37,325 nt of DNA from Desulfotomaculum sp. (GTDB taxonomy: Bacteria > Bacillota > Desulfotomaculia > Desulfotomaculales > Nap2-2B): positions 1 to 37,325 of the forward strand of contig DOTD01000004.1 of assembly GCA_003513005.1 (NCBI GenBank). Direction: 5' to 3'. Position numbers and translations under genes: made by a program. Positions 16,553 through 23,931 of this stretch are shown here, piece after piece (positions within the stretch are counted from its first letter, which is position 1; the number at the start of each line of letters is the position of its first letter). The notes beneath the pieces are model-generated. The model saw only the letters and a list, made by a program, of their open reading frames with translations, did no database searches and was not told the DNA's origin.

Positions 16553-17646
16553 TCTTCAAAACCCCCGTCTATAATTTTTGTCATCCGGGATGAGCGGGTA
16601 TTTATAATCTCTTCCCGTAAAAATAAGGCTGCTGCCCGTATATCCGGGGCTGAAACCACCGCTGTAACAACAGCCACACCCTTTGCCCCGGCTGATACAA
16701 CTTCGGAAACGTTAGATTTATCTATCCCGCCGACTGCAACCCAGGGCAGGTCAATTTCCCCGCCGACCTGCCTGAGTAATTCCAATCCGACCGGTCTGGC
16801 GCCGTTTTCCTTAGTTTTGGTGTCAAAAACCGGGCCTACCCCTATATAATCAGCACCCTGCCGGCGCGCCCGCCGGGCTTGCTCCAGCGAATGGGTGGAT
16901 ACGCCGATAATTTTTCCGGGCCCGAGAAGCTGCCTGGCAGCAGAAACGGGCAGGTCATCCTGGCCAAGGTGAACGCCGTCCGCATCCACGGCAAGGGCTA
17001 TATCGATCCGGTCGTTGATAATCAGGGGCACATCTTTAGAACGAGTCAGACGGCGCAGTTCAAGACCTTTTTCCAGCAGCCTGCTGTCGGGGGATTCTTT
17101 GTCCCGAAACTGAATCACGGTTGCGCCGCCGGAAATCGCCGATCTGGCAACTTCTACAAGGTCCCTTCCCCCGGAGAACTTTTCCTGAACGATAACATAA
17201 AGGGTATAATCTACATTGTACAATTCGTTTGCTTTTAATTCAACCAGCTTGAGGGTCATCTTCTTTTCCAAATCATAAAGTTCAAAGCGTATTTTTTTAA
17301 AGTCGGAACCGGTTGAAATGAACTTGGCATACTCTTCCAGAACACGCATGGCTTCCTGCACGCGTTTAAAGTTGGCCAGGGACAGTTCAAGAAAGTCAAG
17401 CCTTTCAAACTCTTTTTCTTCCCGGCTGTTAAAACCGACATCCGTTTGCGAGTCCCTGCCGGACATAAACTTTTCGACCCCGCCGGGCCATTCCTGCTGG
17501 ATCGAACGGAGTTGATGCCGCATACTTTTCAGCCGGCCGGCCAGATCAGCGTCATTTAAAATAAAGCGGGCCAACTCCTCGACAACCCGGAGTCCCTCTC
17601 TGGCACGGTTGAAATTTGCGTCGGCTATCCTGTAAATACTGAACAA
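16549..17646 (-). CDS. thiE: ThiD2-ThiE fusion: HMP-P kinase-like domain plus thiamine-phosphate synthase
   Basis: 365 residues. Residues 1 to about 140 match the ThiD2-type N-terminal domain fused to ThiE in some bacteria (YRIADANFNRAREGLRVVEELARF, given here as YRIADANFNRAREG and LRVVEELARF). That domain has been proposed to phosphorylate HMP-P. Residues 148-350 are ThiE: IQFRDKE, LIINDRIDIALAVDADGVHLG, GVSTHS, YIGVGPVF and VAVGGI. ThiE joins HMP-PP to thiazole phosphate. The start is TTG 17646, with GGAAGG 11 bases upstream, a wide gap; no better start exists in frame. With ThiC and ThiL the operon covers the whole pyrimidine branch and the final kinase, while thiazole genes are not in the window. 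Confidence 0.92.
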   Translation of the reverse strand: MFSIYRIADANFNRAREGLRVVEELARFILNDADLAGRLKSMRHQLRSIQQEWPGGVEKFMSGRDSQTDVGFNSREEKEFERLDFLELSLANFKRVQEAMRVLEEYAKFISTGSDFKKIRFELYDLEKKMTLKLVELKANELYNVDYTLYVIVQEKFSGGRDLVEVARSAISGGATVIQFRDKESPDSRLLEKGLELRRLTRSKDVPLIINDRIDIALAVDADGVHLGQDDLPVSAARQLLGPGKIIGVSTHSLEQARRARRQGADYIGVGPVFDTKTKENGARPVGLELLRQVGGEIDLPWVAVGGIDKSNVSEVVSAGAKGVAVVTAVVSAPDIRAAALFLREEIINTRSSRMTKIIDGGFEE

Positions 17647-17675
17647 TCCGTCAGCAACCTTCCATTAAAAAACCT

Positions 17676-17700
17676 AAAAACCCATTCTTGAAGGAATGGG
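17676..17700 (-). terminator. Intrinsic terminator in the thi leader
   Basis: On the minus strand GCCCATTC pairs across CTTCAA with GAATGGG (arms 17694-17700 and 17681-17687) and is followed by TTTTT and, after AGG, TTTTTT. It either ends the spo0F-like transcript or acts as the terminator of a thi attenuator. Confidence 0.75.
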
Positions 17701-17778
17701 CTTGATAATAATAACTCTTGAAACGAAACAGGCCCATTACTCACTTTATATTTTATCAAATATTTTAATGTAATGGGC
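17681..17778 (-). promoter_or_regulatory. Attenuator-like leader upstream of thiE
   Basis: Four short segments in minus-strand order can pair in two exclusive ways: A GCCCATTAC (17778-17770), B GTAATGGGC (17740-17732), C GCCCATTC (17701-17694), D GAATGGG (17687-17681) plus a T-run. A:B (9 pairs) with C:D gives a terminator. B:C (7 pairs) would break it. No TPP riboswitch core is present. The sensor, if any, is unknown. Confidence 0.45.
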
Positions 17779-17811
17779 ATTGCTTGTATAGGATATTAAA
17801 TTTTAATTCTG

Positions 17812-18237
17812 TTACACGGGCAGTACCATGCTGCAGTTATTCGGCAGGCAACACCCGCAAACCCCTTCCTCATTAAAGAATTTTTGCAGAAAGGGCCTCG
17901 TCTTATTTATATCGAAAGGTTTTGCAATACAAAAACTGGCCCCTTTTTCCATTGCCGCGCTGACGACTTCACGTGAAATATAGGCTGTCATGATCACTAC
18001 TGTCGTTTCCGGTGAAATTGCCTTAATCCTGCCCAGGGCTTGAAGACCGCTCATCACCGGCATTTGGACATCCAGAAAGACTAGATATGGGCGGTACTTT
18101 TCCACGGCTTCAACAGCTTCGAAACCGTTTTTGGCCAGACTGACCTTATAACCTATCTCCTCCATAATTGTTGACAGTAAATGCCTTATGCCATAATGAT
18201 CATCGGCTACCAGAGCAGTTGGAACAGTTTTTACGAT
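17812..18237 (-). CDS. Spo0F-like single-domain response regulator with a non-standard start (ATC)
   Basis: The receiver domain is complete only if read from about 18237. The acidic pair D12-D13 sits in VADDHYGIRHLL, closely like Spo0F. The phospho-acceptor is D56 (FLDVQMP), with T84 and K106 (AKPFDI). All five positions are Spo0F positions plus two. No ATG, GTG or TTG lies between the upstream TGA (about 18261) and ATG 18165. AAGGGGG lies 5 bases before ATC 18237, where a methionine codon is expected. ATG 18165 would lose the acidic pair. The tail after the receiver (CGCCLPNNC) is Cys-rich. Spo0F passes phosphate from sensor kinases to Spo0B in sporulation control, so a similar role is likely but not proven. 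Confidence 0.8.
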   Translation of the reverse strand: MVKTVPTALVADDHYGIRHLLSTIMEEIGYKVSLAKNGFEAVEAVEKYRPYLVFLDVQMPVMSGLQALGRIKAISPETTVVIMTAYISREVVSAAMEKGASFCIAKPFDINKTRPFLQKFFNEEGVCGCCLPNNCSMVLPV

Positions 18238-18277
18238 AGGCGCCCCCTTAAAAAAACATCAGGTAAATATTGTATTG

Positions 18278-18304
18278 ATTCGACAGGAAACAGAATAATT
18301 CTCC
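18278..18304 (-). promoter_or_regulatory. Possible sigma-H-like promoter of the Spo0F-like gene
   Basis: On the minus strand GGAGAATT (18304-18297) is followed after 14 bases by CGAAT (18282-18278), similar in shape to sigma-H promoters (AGGAWWT, 13-14 bases, GAAT). The start site would be about 30 bases before the ribosome site. The -35 match is imperfect. Confidence 0.25.
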
Positions 18305-18346
18305 AACCGGATCCATAAAATACAAATATTTTCTGTCCGTCCCTGT

Positions 18347-19057
18347 TTATTTTACAGCATAATTAGTCAATGCCTGAAAAAGTTTTAAGAACCGGAAGTC
18401 TTTTTCCCACATTTCCTCCGGATGGCACTGCAGGCCAAGAACAAAAGAGCCCGAAGCGCCTTCAATAGCCTCCACAACTCCGTCGGAGGATTTTGCGCAG
18501 ATTATAAATCCGGGAGCAACATCATGAACCGCCTGGTGGTGATAACTGTTTACCCTGATTTCCGGTACCTGAAAAATCGATTCCAGCAAAGTACCTTTTT
18601 CTATATTTATCTTATGGGTGGCTGCCCAGCCGGGCGCCTGCTGATAATGCTTCAAACAACCGGTGAGCTGAGTGTTTAAATCTTGATAAATAGTTCCTCC
18701 GGAAGCTATATTTAACACCTGGGCTCCCCTGCAGATTCCCAGAACCGGGACTTGGTTCTTGATAGCCATCTTAGCCAGCTTTATCTCAAAACTGTCCCGT
18801 AAGGGAGTTATTTCCCCGCATTCAGGAATCGCTTCCTCCCCGAAATAAAACGGGTCCACGTCCTTTCCCCCGGAAAGCAGCAGCCCGTCGATGATTCCAA
18901 GAAGCCCGGCGATTTCTTCCTCTTTTTCATAATTTGACAGCAGGACAGGTAACCCGCCGGCAACCCTGACAGCTTCGCAGTACAGCGAACCAAGAAAGTG
19001 CCTCTGGTTTTCATTATCCCAACTGCAAGTAATCCCAATGACAGGTCGTATTTGCAA
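18347..19057 (-). CDS. Gamma-glutamyl-GABA hydrolase-like class I glutamine amidotransferase (peptidase C26)
   Basis: 236 residues. The N-terminal PVIGITC and LLLSGGKDVDP are typical of the PuuD group. The nucleophile lies in LGICRGAQ and the catalytic His-Glu in LQCHPE. PuuD-like enzymes cut gamma-glutamyl bonds, for example gamma-glutamyl-GABA. The start is TTG 19057, just after a GGGGGGAGA run; the VIGIT beginning is normal for the family, so little is missing. It follows ilvN by 15 bases. No putrescine genes lie near, so the actual substrate is open. Confidence 0.88.
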   Translation of the reverse strand: MQIRPVIGITCSWDNENQRHFLGSLYCEAVRVAGGLPVLLSNYEKEEEIAGLLGIIDGLLLSGGKDVDPFYFGEEAIPECGEITPLRDSFEIKLAKMAIKNQVPVLGICRGAQVLNIASGGTIYQDLNTQLTGCLKHYQQAPGWAATHKINIEKGTLLESIFQVPEIRVNSYHHQAVHDVAPGFIICAKSSDGVVEAIEGASGSFVLGLQCHPEEMWEKDFRFLKLFQALTNYAVK

Positions 19058-19072
19058 TCTCCCCCCAGGGTT

Positions 19073-19585
19073 TTACTGATCGTTTCCTTCCAAAAAGTGC
19101 TTGGCGGCGTCGGGGCCCCTGCCAATGGATACTTTACCGGTCCGTACAATCTCGACAATTCCGTGATCCTCGAGAACCGCGCAGGCGGCGTTTATTTTTT
19201 CTTCCCCGCCGCTTAATTCGATAACAACCGTTTCGCGGTTAATATCAACAATGTTAGCCCGGAAAATCTCTACAATATCGACTATTTCAGAGCGGCGCGC
19301 AGAATCAGCCTTGACTTTAATCAGGACCAACTCCCTGTCAATAGAACCTGATTTAAAGAGTTCCTGTACCTTGATTACATCAATCAGTTTGGAAAGCTGC
19401 TTCATTGCCTGATCGAGTTCCCGGTCATCGCCGTTCACAACAATGGTAATGCGCGAAACGTCGCTGTCTTCCGTATATCCTGCGGCAATGCTCTCTATGT
19501 TGAAGACGCGCCTGCTCAGCAGTCCGGATATTCTGGCCAGTACACCGGGCTTATTAAGAGCCAATACCGCCAGGGTATGTTTCAT
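19073..19585 (-). CDS. ilvN: Acetolactate synthase regulatory (small) subunit
   Basis: 170 residues, normal length for IlvN/IlvH. An N-terminal ACT domain (HTLAVLALNKPGVLARISGLL, then RRVFNIESIAAG) binds valine for feedback inhibition. A C-terminal domain contains AKADSARRSEI-like sequence (KVKADSARRSEIVDI) and IGRGPD. The catalytic subunit gene ilvB, normally adjacent, is not next to it: the upstream gene is a sugar phosphomutase. GGAGGA lies before the ATG. It seems to be an extra or displaced copy carried within a sugar-metabolism operon. Confidence 0.93.
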   Translation of the reverse strand: MKHTLAVLALNKPGVLARISGLLSRRVFNIESIAAGYTEDSDVSRITIVVNGDDRELDQAMKQLSKLIDVIKVQELFKSGSIDRELVLIKVKADSARRSEIVDIVEIFRANIVDINRETVVIELSGGEEKINAACAVLEDHGIVEIVRTGKVSIGRGPDAAKHFLEGNDQ

Positions 19586-19605
19586 TAAAATTCCTCCTAA
19601 AACTT

Positions 19606-20367
19606 TTAAAGTAAGTCAATAAATTTATAAATATCGGCTGTTCTTAAATCCCTAACAACAAAATCCGCCCCGGCCCGGCGCAGAGCTTCCTCCTGACCTA
19701 TACGCCACACGCCGACTGCGTCAAAACCCAGCGATTTGGCAGCCTCGATTCCCGAAGAGGCGTCTTCAAACACCACGAACCGCAGTTTTTCACCGGGCAA
19801 AAGTTCTTTTATCCTGGCGGAAGCAAATTCCAGAATGCTTTTTTTACCCTCCAGGTCGGTTCCGCAAACATCAACATTAAACATTGAGTAAAGCGTATCA
19901 GCTTCATCAATTGCATTATACGCAGGTCCAAGCTCATTAATCAAGCGGTCTTTGGTTACTTTAATCAGCATGTCCCTGGCGTTTTTTGAGGCTGATGCGG
20001 CAGCCTGAAGAATTCCTTTGCTTTTAGCCTCCAAAAGTATTGAGACTGCATCCGGGAAAAGTTTGAACTTCCCGGCTTTGATGAGGTCTTTGATCAGCCT
20101 GTTCTTCTCACTGCAGTACTTCTCCAGAATAACCTTTTTCTGCTCCCCTGTCTTTGCCCCAAGCCGGTCATAAACGTTGTTCAGCTCAAGGATATTGTTG
20201 CCCCCTTCGTACCTTGGCCGGGAAGCAACGTAAGTAAAATAAAAGTCTGAATCCATTGTTTCAACCAGATACGGTTCTTTTGCCGCAGTTATGCGCCAGG
20301 CATCCTCATGCGGGCTGTCAACCACTACCCCGTCAATGTCCCATATATAAGCTACCTTTTCGTTCAT
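19606..20367 (-). CDS. Beta-phosphoglucomutase-like HAD phosphatase
   Basis: 253 residues of the HAD superfamily. The nucleophile and acid/base lie in WDIDGVVVDS (D10, D12), motif II is AAASASKNA, and motif III/IV is VVFEDASSGIEAAKSLGF. The DxD pair and the context (phosphorylase encoded 6 bases upstream) point to a beta-phosphoglucomutase, which would turn the beta-glucose 1-phosphate released by GH65 phosphorolysis into glucose 6-phosphate. The cap is longer than in the 220-residue lactococcal enzyme. A plain sugar phosphatase is the alternative. Ribosome site AAGGTGATC overlaps the end of the GH65 gene. Confidence 0.8.
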   Translation of the reverse strand: MNEKVAYIWDIDGVVVDSPHEDAWRITAAKEPYLVETMDSDFYFTYVASRPRYEGGNNILELNNVYDRLGAKTGEQKKVILEKYCSEKNRLIKDLIKAGKFKLFPDAVSILLEAKSKGILQAAASASKNARDMLIKVTKDRLINELGPAYNAIDEADTLYSMFNVDVCGTDLEGKKSILEFASARIKELLPGEKLRFVVFEDASSGIEAAKSLGFDAVGVWRIGQEEALRRAGADFVVRDLRTADIYKFIDLL

Positions 20368-20373
20368 TTTTGA

Positions 20374-22710
20374 TCACCTTTTCAAAGCGAATTTTTGGCC
20401 GCGGCTCAAAAAGCACTTTTCACCGCCTACTTCCAGCCAAATACCCTTCCTGTTCCTGGACTTGTCGCGGATAAATAAGACCTCTATCTGAAGCTTTCCT
20501 CCGGCGTTGTCAACTTTCAGCTCGAACAAAGCATTCCTGAACCAGAAATTAAGGCGGATGCCGCTTACTTCCCCGGGTAAAACCGGGTTTACAGACAAAA
20601 TCTCATCTTTTATTTTCAGCCCGGCAAAACCGTATCCTGCAATTTGCCATGCGCCGCCAAGCGCGGCCGCATGCATACCAAGCTCCGTATTGCCGTATAA
20701 GTCGCCGTAATCCGCCCTTATGGCCTGGATGAAATGCTTGTAAGACTCTCCCAGGTTACCCAGTTCGAGGGCTGTAATGGCATAACTCGGCAAACTGAGG
20801 CTTGATTTGTGCGTGGTCCTCTTTTCATAAAAATCGTAGTTGACTTTTTTCACCCGGCTATCGAATTCGTTGGCAAACAACCGTAATAAAAGTATAACAT
20901 CAGCCTGCTTGACCAACTGGGTGTCTTTGACCTCGGCAAGGGCCAACGAAGCAGGCCAGACCGGCATTGCGTTTTCATCCCATTCCTGAATTAAGAACTC
21001 TTTCTTGTTGAAATAACCCTCAAATTCTTCAATAAGTCCATCCTGGTTGGTGAAAATAATGATTTTTTCCGAAATATCTTCCCATGACCGGATCTCTTCT
21101 TCTTTTAATCCAATTTTTTTAGCCAGCCTGTTCAGGCGAAGGGGATGCTCCCTGGCCAGTAAGCCGTAAAGTTCCGCCGCGTATCTCAAATTCCACCTGG
21201 CCATATAATTTGTATAAAAATTATTATCAACACATTCTTGAAATTCATTTGGACCAATAATATCTTTTATTTCATAATAGTTTTTTTCGCTATTATAGTT
21301 TACGCGTGCTGCCCAGAACCGGGTTGTTTCAAAAACCATTTCCGCGCCGTACCGGAGCATGAAATCCTTATCGGAAGTAGCCTGGTAATATAAAACTACT
21401 CCGTATATTATATCTCCTGAGATATGAATCTCCCTTTTGGATACATGAACGGGGATAACTGTACCATCAAAGTTGACCCATGTTTTGGGAGTCTCGTCAT
21501 CTCCGCTTTCAGCTGATTCCCATGGCCACCAGGCCCCTTTGTAGCCGTTTTCCCTTGCCTTGGCCCTGGCCTGATTTAAACGCCGGTAGCGGTAAAGGAG
21601 AAGATTTCTGGCCAGTTCAGGCTGAGTAAAGATAAAAAACGGCAAAACAAAGATTTCCGTATCCCAGAATACGTGGCCTTTATACCACTCGCCTGATAAT
21701 GTTTTAGCCGGGATGCTCACATCCAAATCCACGAGCGGAACAGCAATCAGAAGATGGTAGGTGTTCAGGCGCACATTATTTTGCAGGGAAGCCTCACTGT
21801 CAATCAAAAAATCGGAATTTACCCATCTTTCCCTCCAGGCGCTGCAGTGGGTTTTAAAAAGGGCCGCGGCGCCTTTTTTCCTTAAAGACCCCAACAAGTC
21901 AAGGCAGCACGTCTTTACGCTGCGCTTTTTGTCACGGGATGTATAGATTGTTATAAAAGATGTGAACGTATACCTTTTCCCTTTGGCAGCTTTAAAAGAG
22001 CACTCCCGGGAGACTGTTTCCTCACCGGCCGAAACGGACCACTTTACTTCCGGATAGGAACCTCTTCCTGAGAACTCCAGGTCTGTAGCCAGACCAATTG
22101 ACTGCCCGGAAATAATTGTTTCCGCTTCAAGGTAAACGGCCCCACCCGGATTATGAAATGAGCAATCCCGGACTGAATAATGCTTGGTTGGATCCCCGAC
22201 TGCCTGAACAGCATTTTCAGTTGTGCCGTCGATTAATCTTTTGACCGTTATTTCAGCGTCATAATCCAGCGGTTTTAAGGAAAAAACCATCACGGCGGCA
22301 TGATAGTCCTTCAAGCTGAAGAACCGCGCCGATTCGTACTCATATCTGCCCTGATCATTTTGAAAGACAGTCCGTCTGTGCAGAACGGCCTTTTTCAGGT
22401 CTAAAGCACGGCGGTGTTCAGCAACTTTCATCTCATTTACGGAAAGCCTGACGCCGTTAATATAAACTTCAATCCTCAACGGGTTGGGGGCGTTGACAAT
22501 TTCAAAAGGCTGACCCGCGGTTTGATCATAAATACCAGCCAGATAAGTCCCGGGATATCCGTTCTCAAAGCTCTCTTCCAGGACACCCCTCGAACCGAGA
22601 TACCCGTTACCAAGCGTATAGATTGTTTCCCAAAACTTTCTCTTATCCTGCTCAAAACCCTCTTCGCTGATTATCCAGTTTTCTTCGGATAATTTTTTAA
22701 ACAAGGACAT
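20374..22710 (-). CDS. GH65 disaccharide phosphorylase
   Basis: 778 residues, the usual size. It has an N-terminal beta-sandwich, a helical (alpha/alpha)6 barrel with GHVFWDTEIF (about residue 343), catalytic acid E489 in IGPNEFQECVDNN, and a small C-terminal beta domain. GH65 enzymes split alpha-glucosides (maltose, trehalose, kojibiose, nigerose and others) with phosphate to give beta-glucose 1-phosphate. The specificity cannot be read by eye: the family often has GPDEY at the catalytic loop where this one has GPNEF. The start ATG 22710 has GGGGG immediately upstream, closer than ideal. The neighbours are a GT4 transferase upstream and a beta-PGM-like protein downstream. Confidence 0.93.
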   Translation of the reverse strand: MSLFKKLSEENWIISEEGFEQDKRKFWETIYTLGNGYLGSRGVLEESFENGYPGTYLAGIYDQTAGQPFEIVNAPNPLRIEVYINGVRLSVNEMKVAEHRRALDLKKAVLHRRTVFQNDQGRYEYESARFFSLKDYHAAVMVFSLKPLDYDAEITVKRLIDGTTENAVQAVGDPTKHYSVRDCSFHNPGGAVYLEAETIISGQSIGLATDLEFSGRGSYPEVKWSVSAGEETVSRECSFKAAKGKRYTFTSFITIYTSRDKKRSVKTCCLDLLGSLRKKGAAALFKTHCSAWRERWVNSDFLIDSEASLQNNVRLNTYHLLIAVPLVDLDVSIPAKTLSGEWYKGHVFWDTEIFVLPFFIFTQPELARNLLLYRYRRLNQARAKARENGYKGAWWPWESAESGDDETPKTWVNFDGTVIPVHVSKREIHISGDIIYGVVLYYQATSDKDFMLRYGAEMVFETTRFWAARVNYNSEKNYYEIKDIIGPNEFQECVDNNFYTNYMARWNLRYAAELYGLLAREHPLRLNRLAKKIGLKEEEIRSWEDISEKIIIFTNQDGLIEEFEGYFNKKEFLIQEWDENAMPVWPASLALAEVKDTQLVKQADVILLLRLFANEFDSRVKKVNYDFYEKRTTHKSSLSLPSYAITALELGNLGESYKHFIQAIRADYGDLYGNTELGMHAAALGGAWQIAGYGFAGLKIKDEILSVNPVLPGEVSGIRLNFWFRNALFELKVDNAGGKLQIEVLFIRDKSRNRKGIWLEVGGEKCFLSRGQKFALKR

Positions 22711-22761
22711 CCCCCTTACTCAAGACCACGCTTTTTTAATTTCCATTGCCCGTGCGGCTAA

Positions 22762-23826
22762 TCAGCCAGTCAGTCTTTTTTCAATCACTTTTTTATAGAG
22801 CCGTTCGTAGCTGTCCACCATAACCTGGGAAGTAAAAAGATTCTCTGCCCTTTCCCGGCATTTTAAGGGGCTGATGCTCCCTGCCCGGTCTGCGGCCGCA
22901 ACAAATTCATCCATGGTCTCAACCACAAAACCTGTAACGCCGTGTTCAACAACCTCCGGGGCTGAACCTCTCTTGAAAGTTATCACAGGTGTTCCGCAGG
23001 CCATTGCCTCAACCATAGTTATACCGAAAGGCTCTTCCCACTTGATTGGGTAAAGGTAACCTCTGCCGCGGGAAAACATATGCATTTTTTCTTCGCTCCA
23101 GTGTCCCACTTCACCTATGTAAGTTATCTTCTCGTTCAGATAAGGCCTGATGAATTGGTCAAAATAGATTACTTCGGCCTGCTCGTGAACCTTGCCGGCC
23201 AAAACAAGCTTCGCCCCCATTCGTTTGGCGGCTTCGCAGGCAAGGTGGGGCGCCTTTTCCGGATTGAAACGCCCTATGAAAAAGAAGAAGTCGTCCTTGT
23301 CCTGGGAGAAGGGGTACTTATCAAATTTAACACCGTTGTATACAGTGCCGAGATAATTAAGGCCGGGAAGAAAAGAGCGCTGGTTGTTGCTGATAGAAAT
23401 AAAATGAATTCCCGTACGGCCGGCAAAAAGCCTGTAAAACGCCTTGTTTTCCTCGTCAAAAGGACCGTGCAGCGTATGCACTACGGGAATTTCCTTTAAA
23501 AAAGCAGCGCAGCACAACCCTTCCTTCCAGGTGTGATCATGGATCAAATCAAAACCTTTGCCAATTACTTCCATATACGAGGACAGGGCGTGGGTTAAAG
23601 CTACGTTAAGAAAACTTGAAGGCGGTTTGTCCAGGCAGGCTTTCATTTCCTCGTCAAAAACCTTATAGATATTCGCTTTTGTGTCAGATTTTGAAACCGT
23701 GCAGACAGTGACTTCATGGCCTTTTGCAACCAGGCCGTCAGCAAGAAGGCTGACGACAACTTCAATACCCCCGTAACCGGCAGGGGGTATCTTGAACCAG
23801 GGCGGCAGGATTATTGCTATCTTCAT
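22762..23826 (-). CDS. GT4-family glycosyltransferase
   Basis: 354 residues of the GT-B fold. The N-terminal donor/acceptor loop is PPAGYGGIEVVV, and HDHTWKEG and HTLHGPF lie mid-domain. In the C-terminal domain FFIGRFNPEKAP opens the nucleotide-sugar pocket, and EEPFGITMVEAMACGTPVI contains the EX7E motif (E267-like and E275-like positions by family knowledge). Ribosome site AAGGTGAGG precedes ATG 23826. It is first in an operon with the GH65 phosphorylase and a phosphoglucomutase, so the glycoside it makes may be what the phosphorylase breaks down. The acceptor is unknown. Confidence 0.88.
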   Translation of the reverse strand: MKIAIILPPWFKIPPAGYGGIEVVVSLLADGLVAKGHEVTVCTVSKSDTKANIYKVFDEEMKACLDKPPSSFLNVALTHALSSYMEVIGKGFDLIHDHTWKEGLCCAAFLKEIPVVHTLHGPFDEENKAFYRLFAGRTGIHFISISNNQRSFLPGLNYLGTVYNGVKFDKYPFSQDKDDFFFFIGRFNPEKAPHLACEAAKRMGAKLVLAGKVHEQAEVIYFDQFIRPYLNEKITYIGEVGHWSEEKMHMFSRGRGYLYPIKWEEPFGITMVEAMACGTPVITFKRGSAPEVVEHGVTGFVVETMDEFVAAADRAGSISPLKCRERAENLFTSQVMVDSYERLYKKVIEKRLTG

Positions 23827-23931
23827 TTCCTCACCTTAATCCTTTAAATTTTATATATCTATATATCATCTGAATTACAGGCCGCTCAAGTCACTTCAAG
23901 CTTTATTGCGGGGAAAATTTACAAAACTATT

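Noticed and set aside
17647..17811. TPP riboswitch before thiE
   Set aside because: Neither the CUGAGA nor the ACCUGAUCUGG-like core is present on the minus strand.
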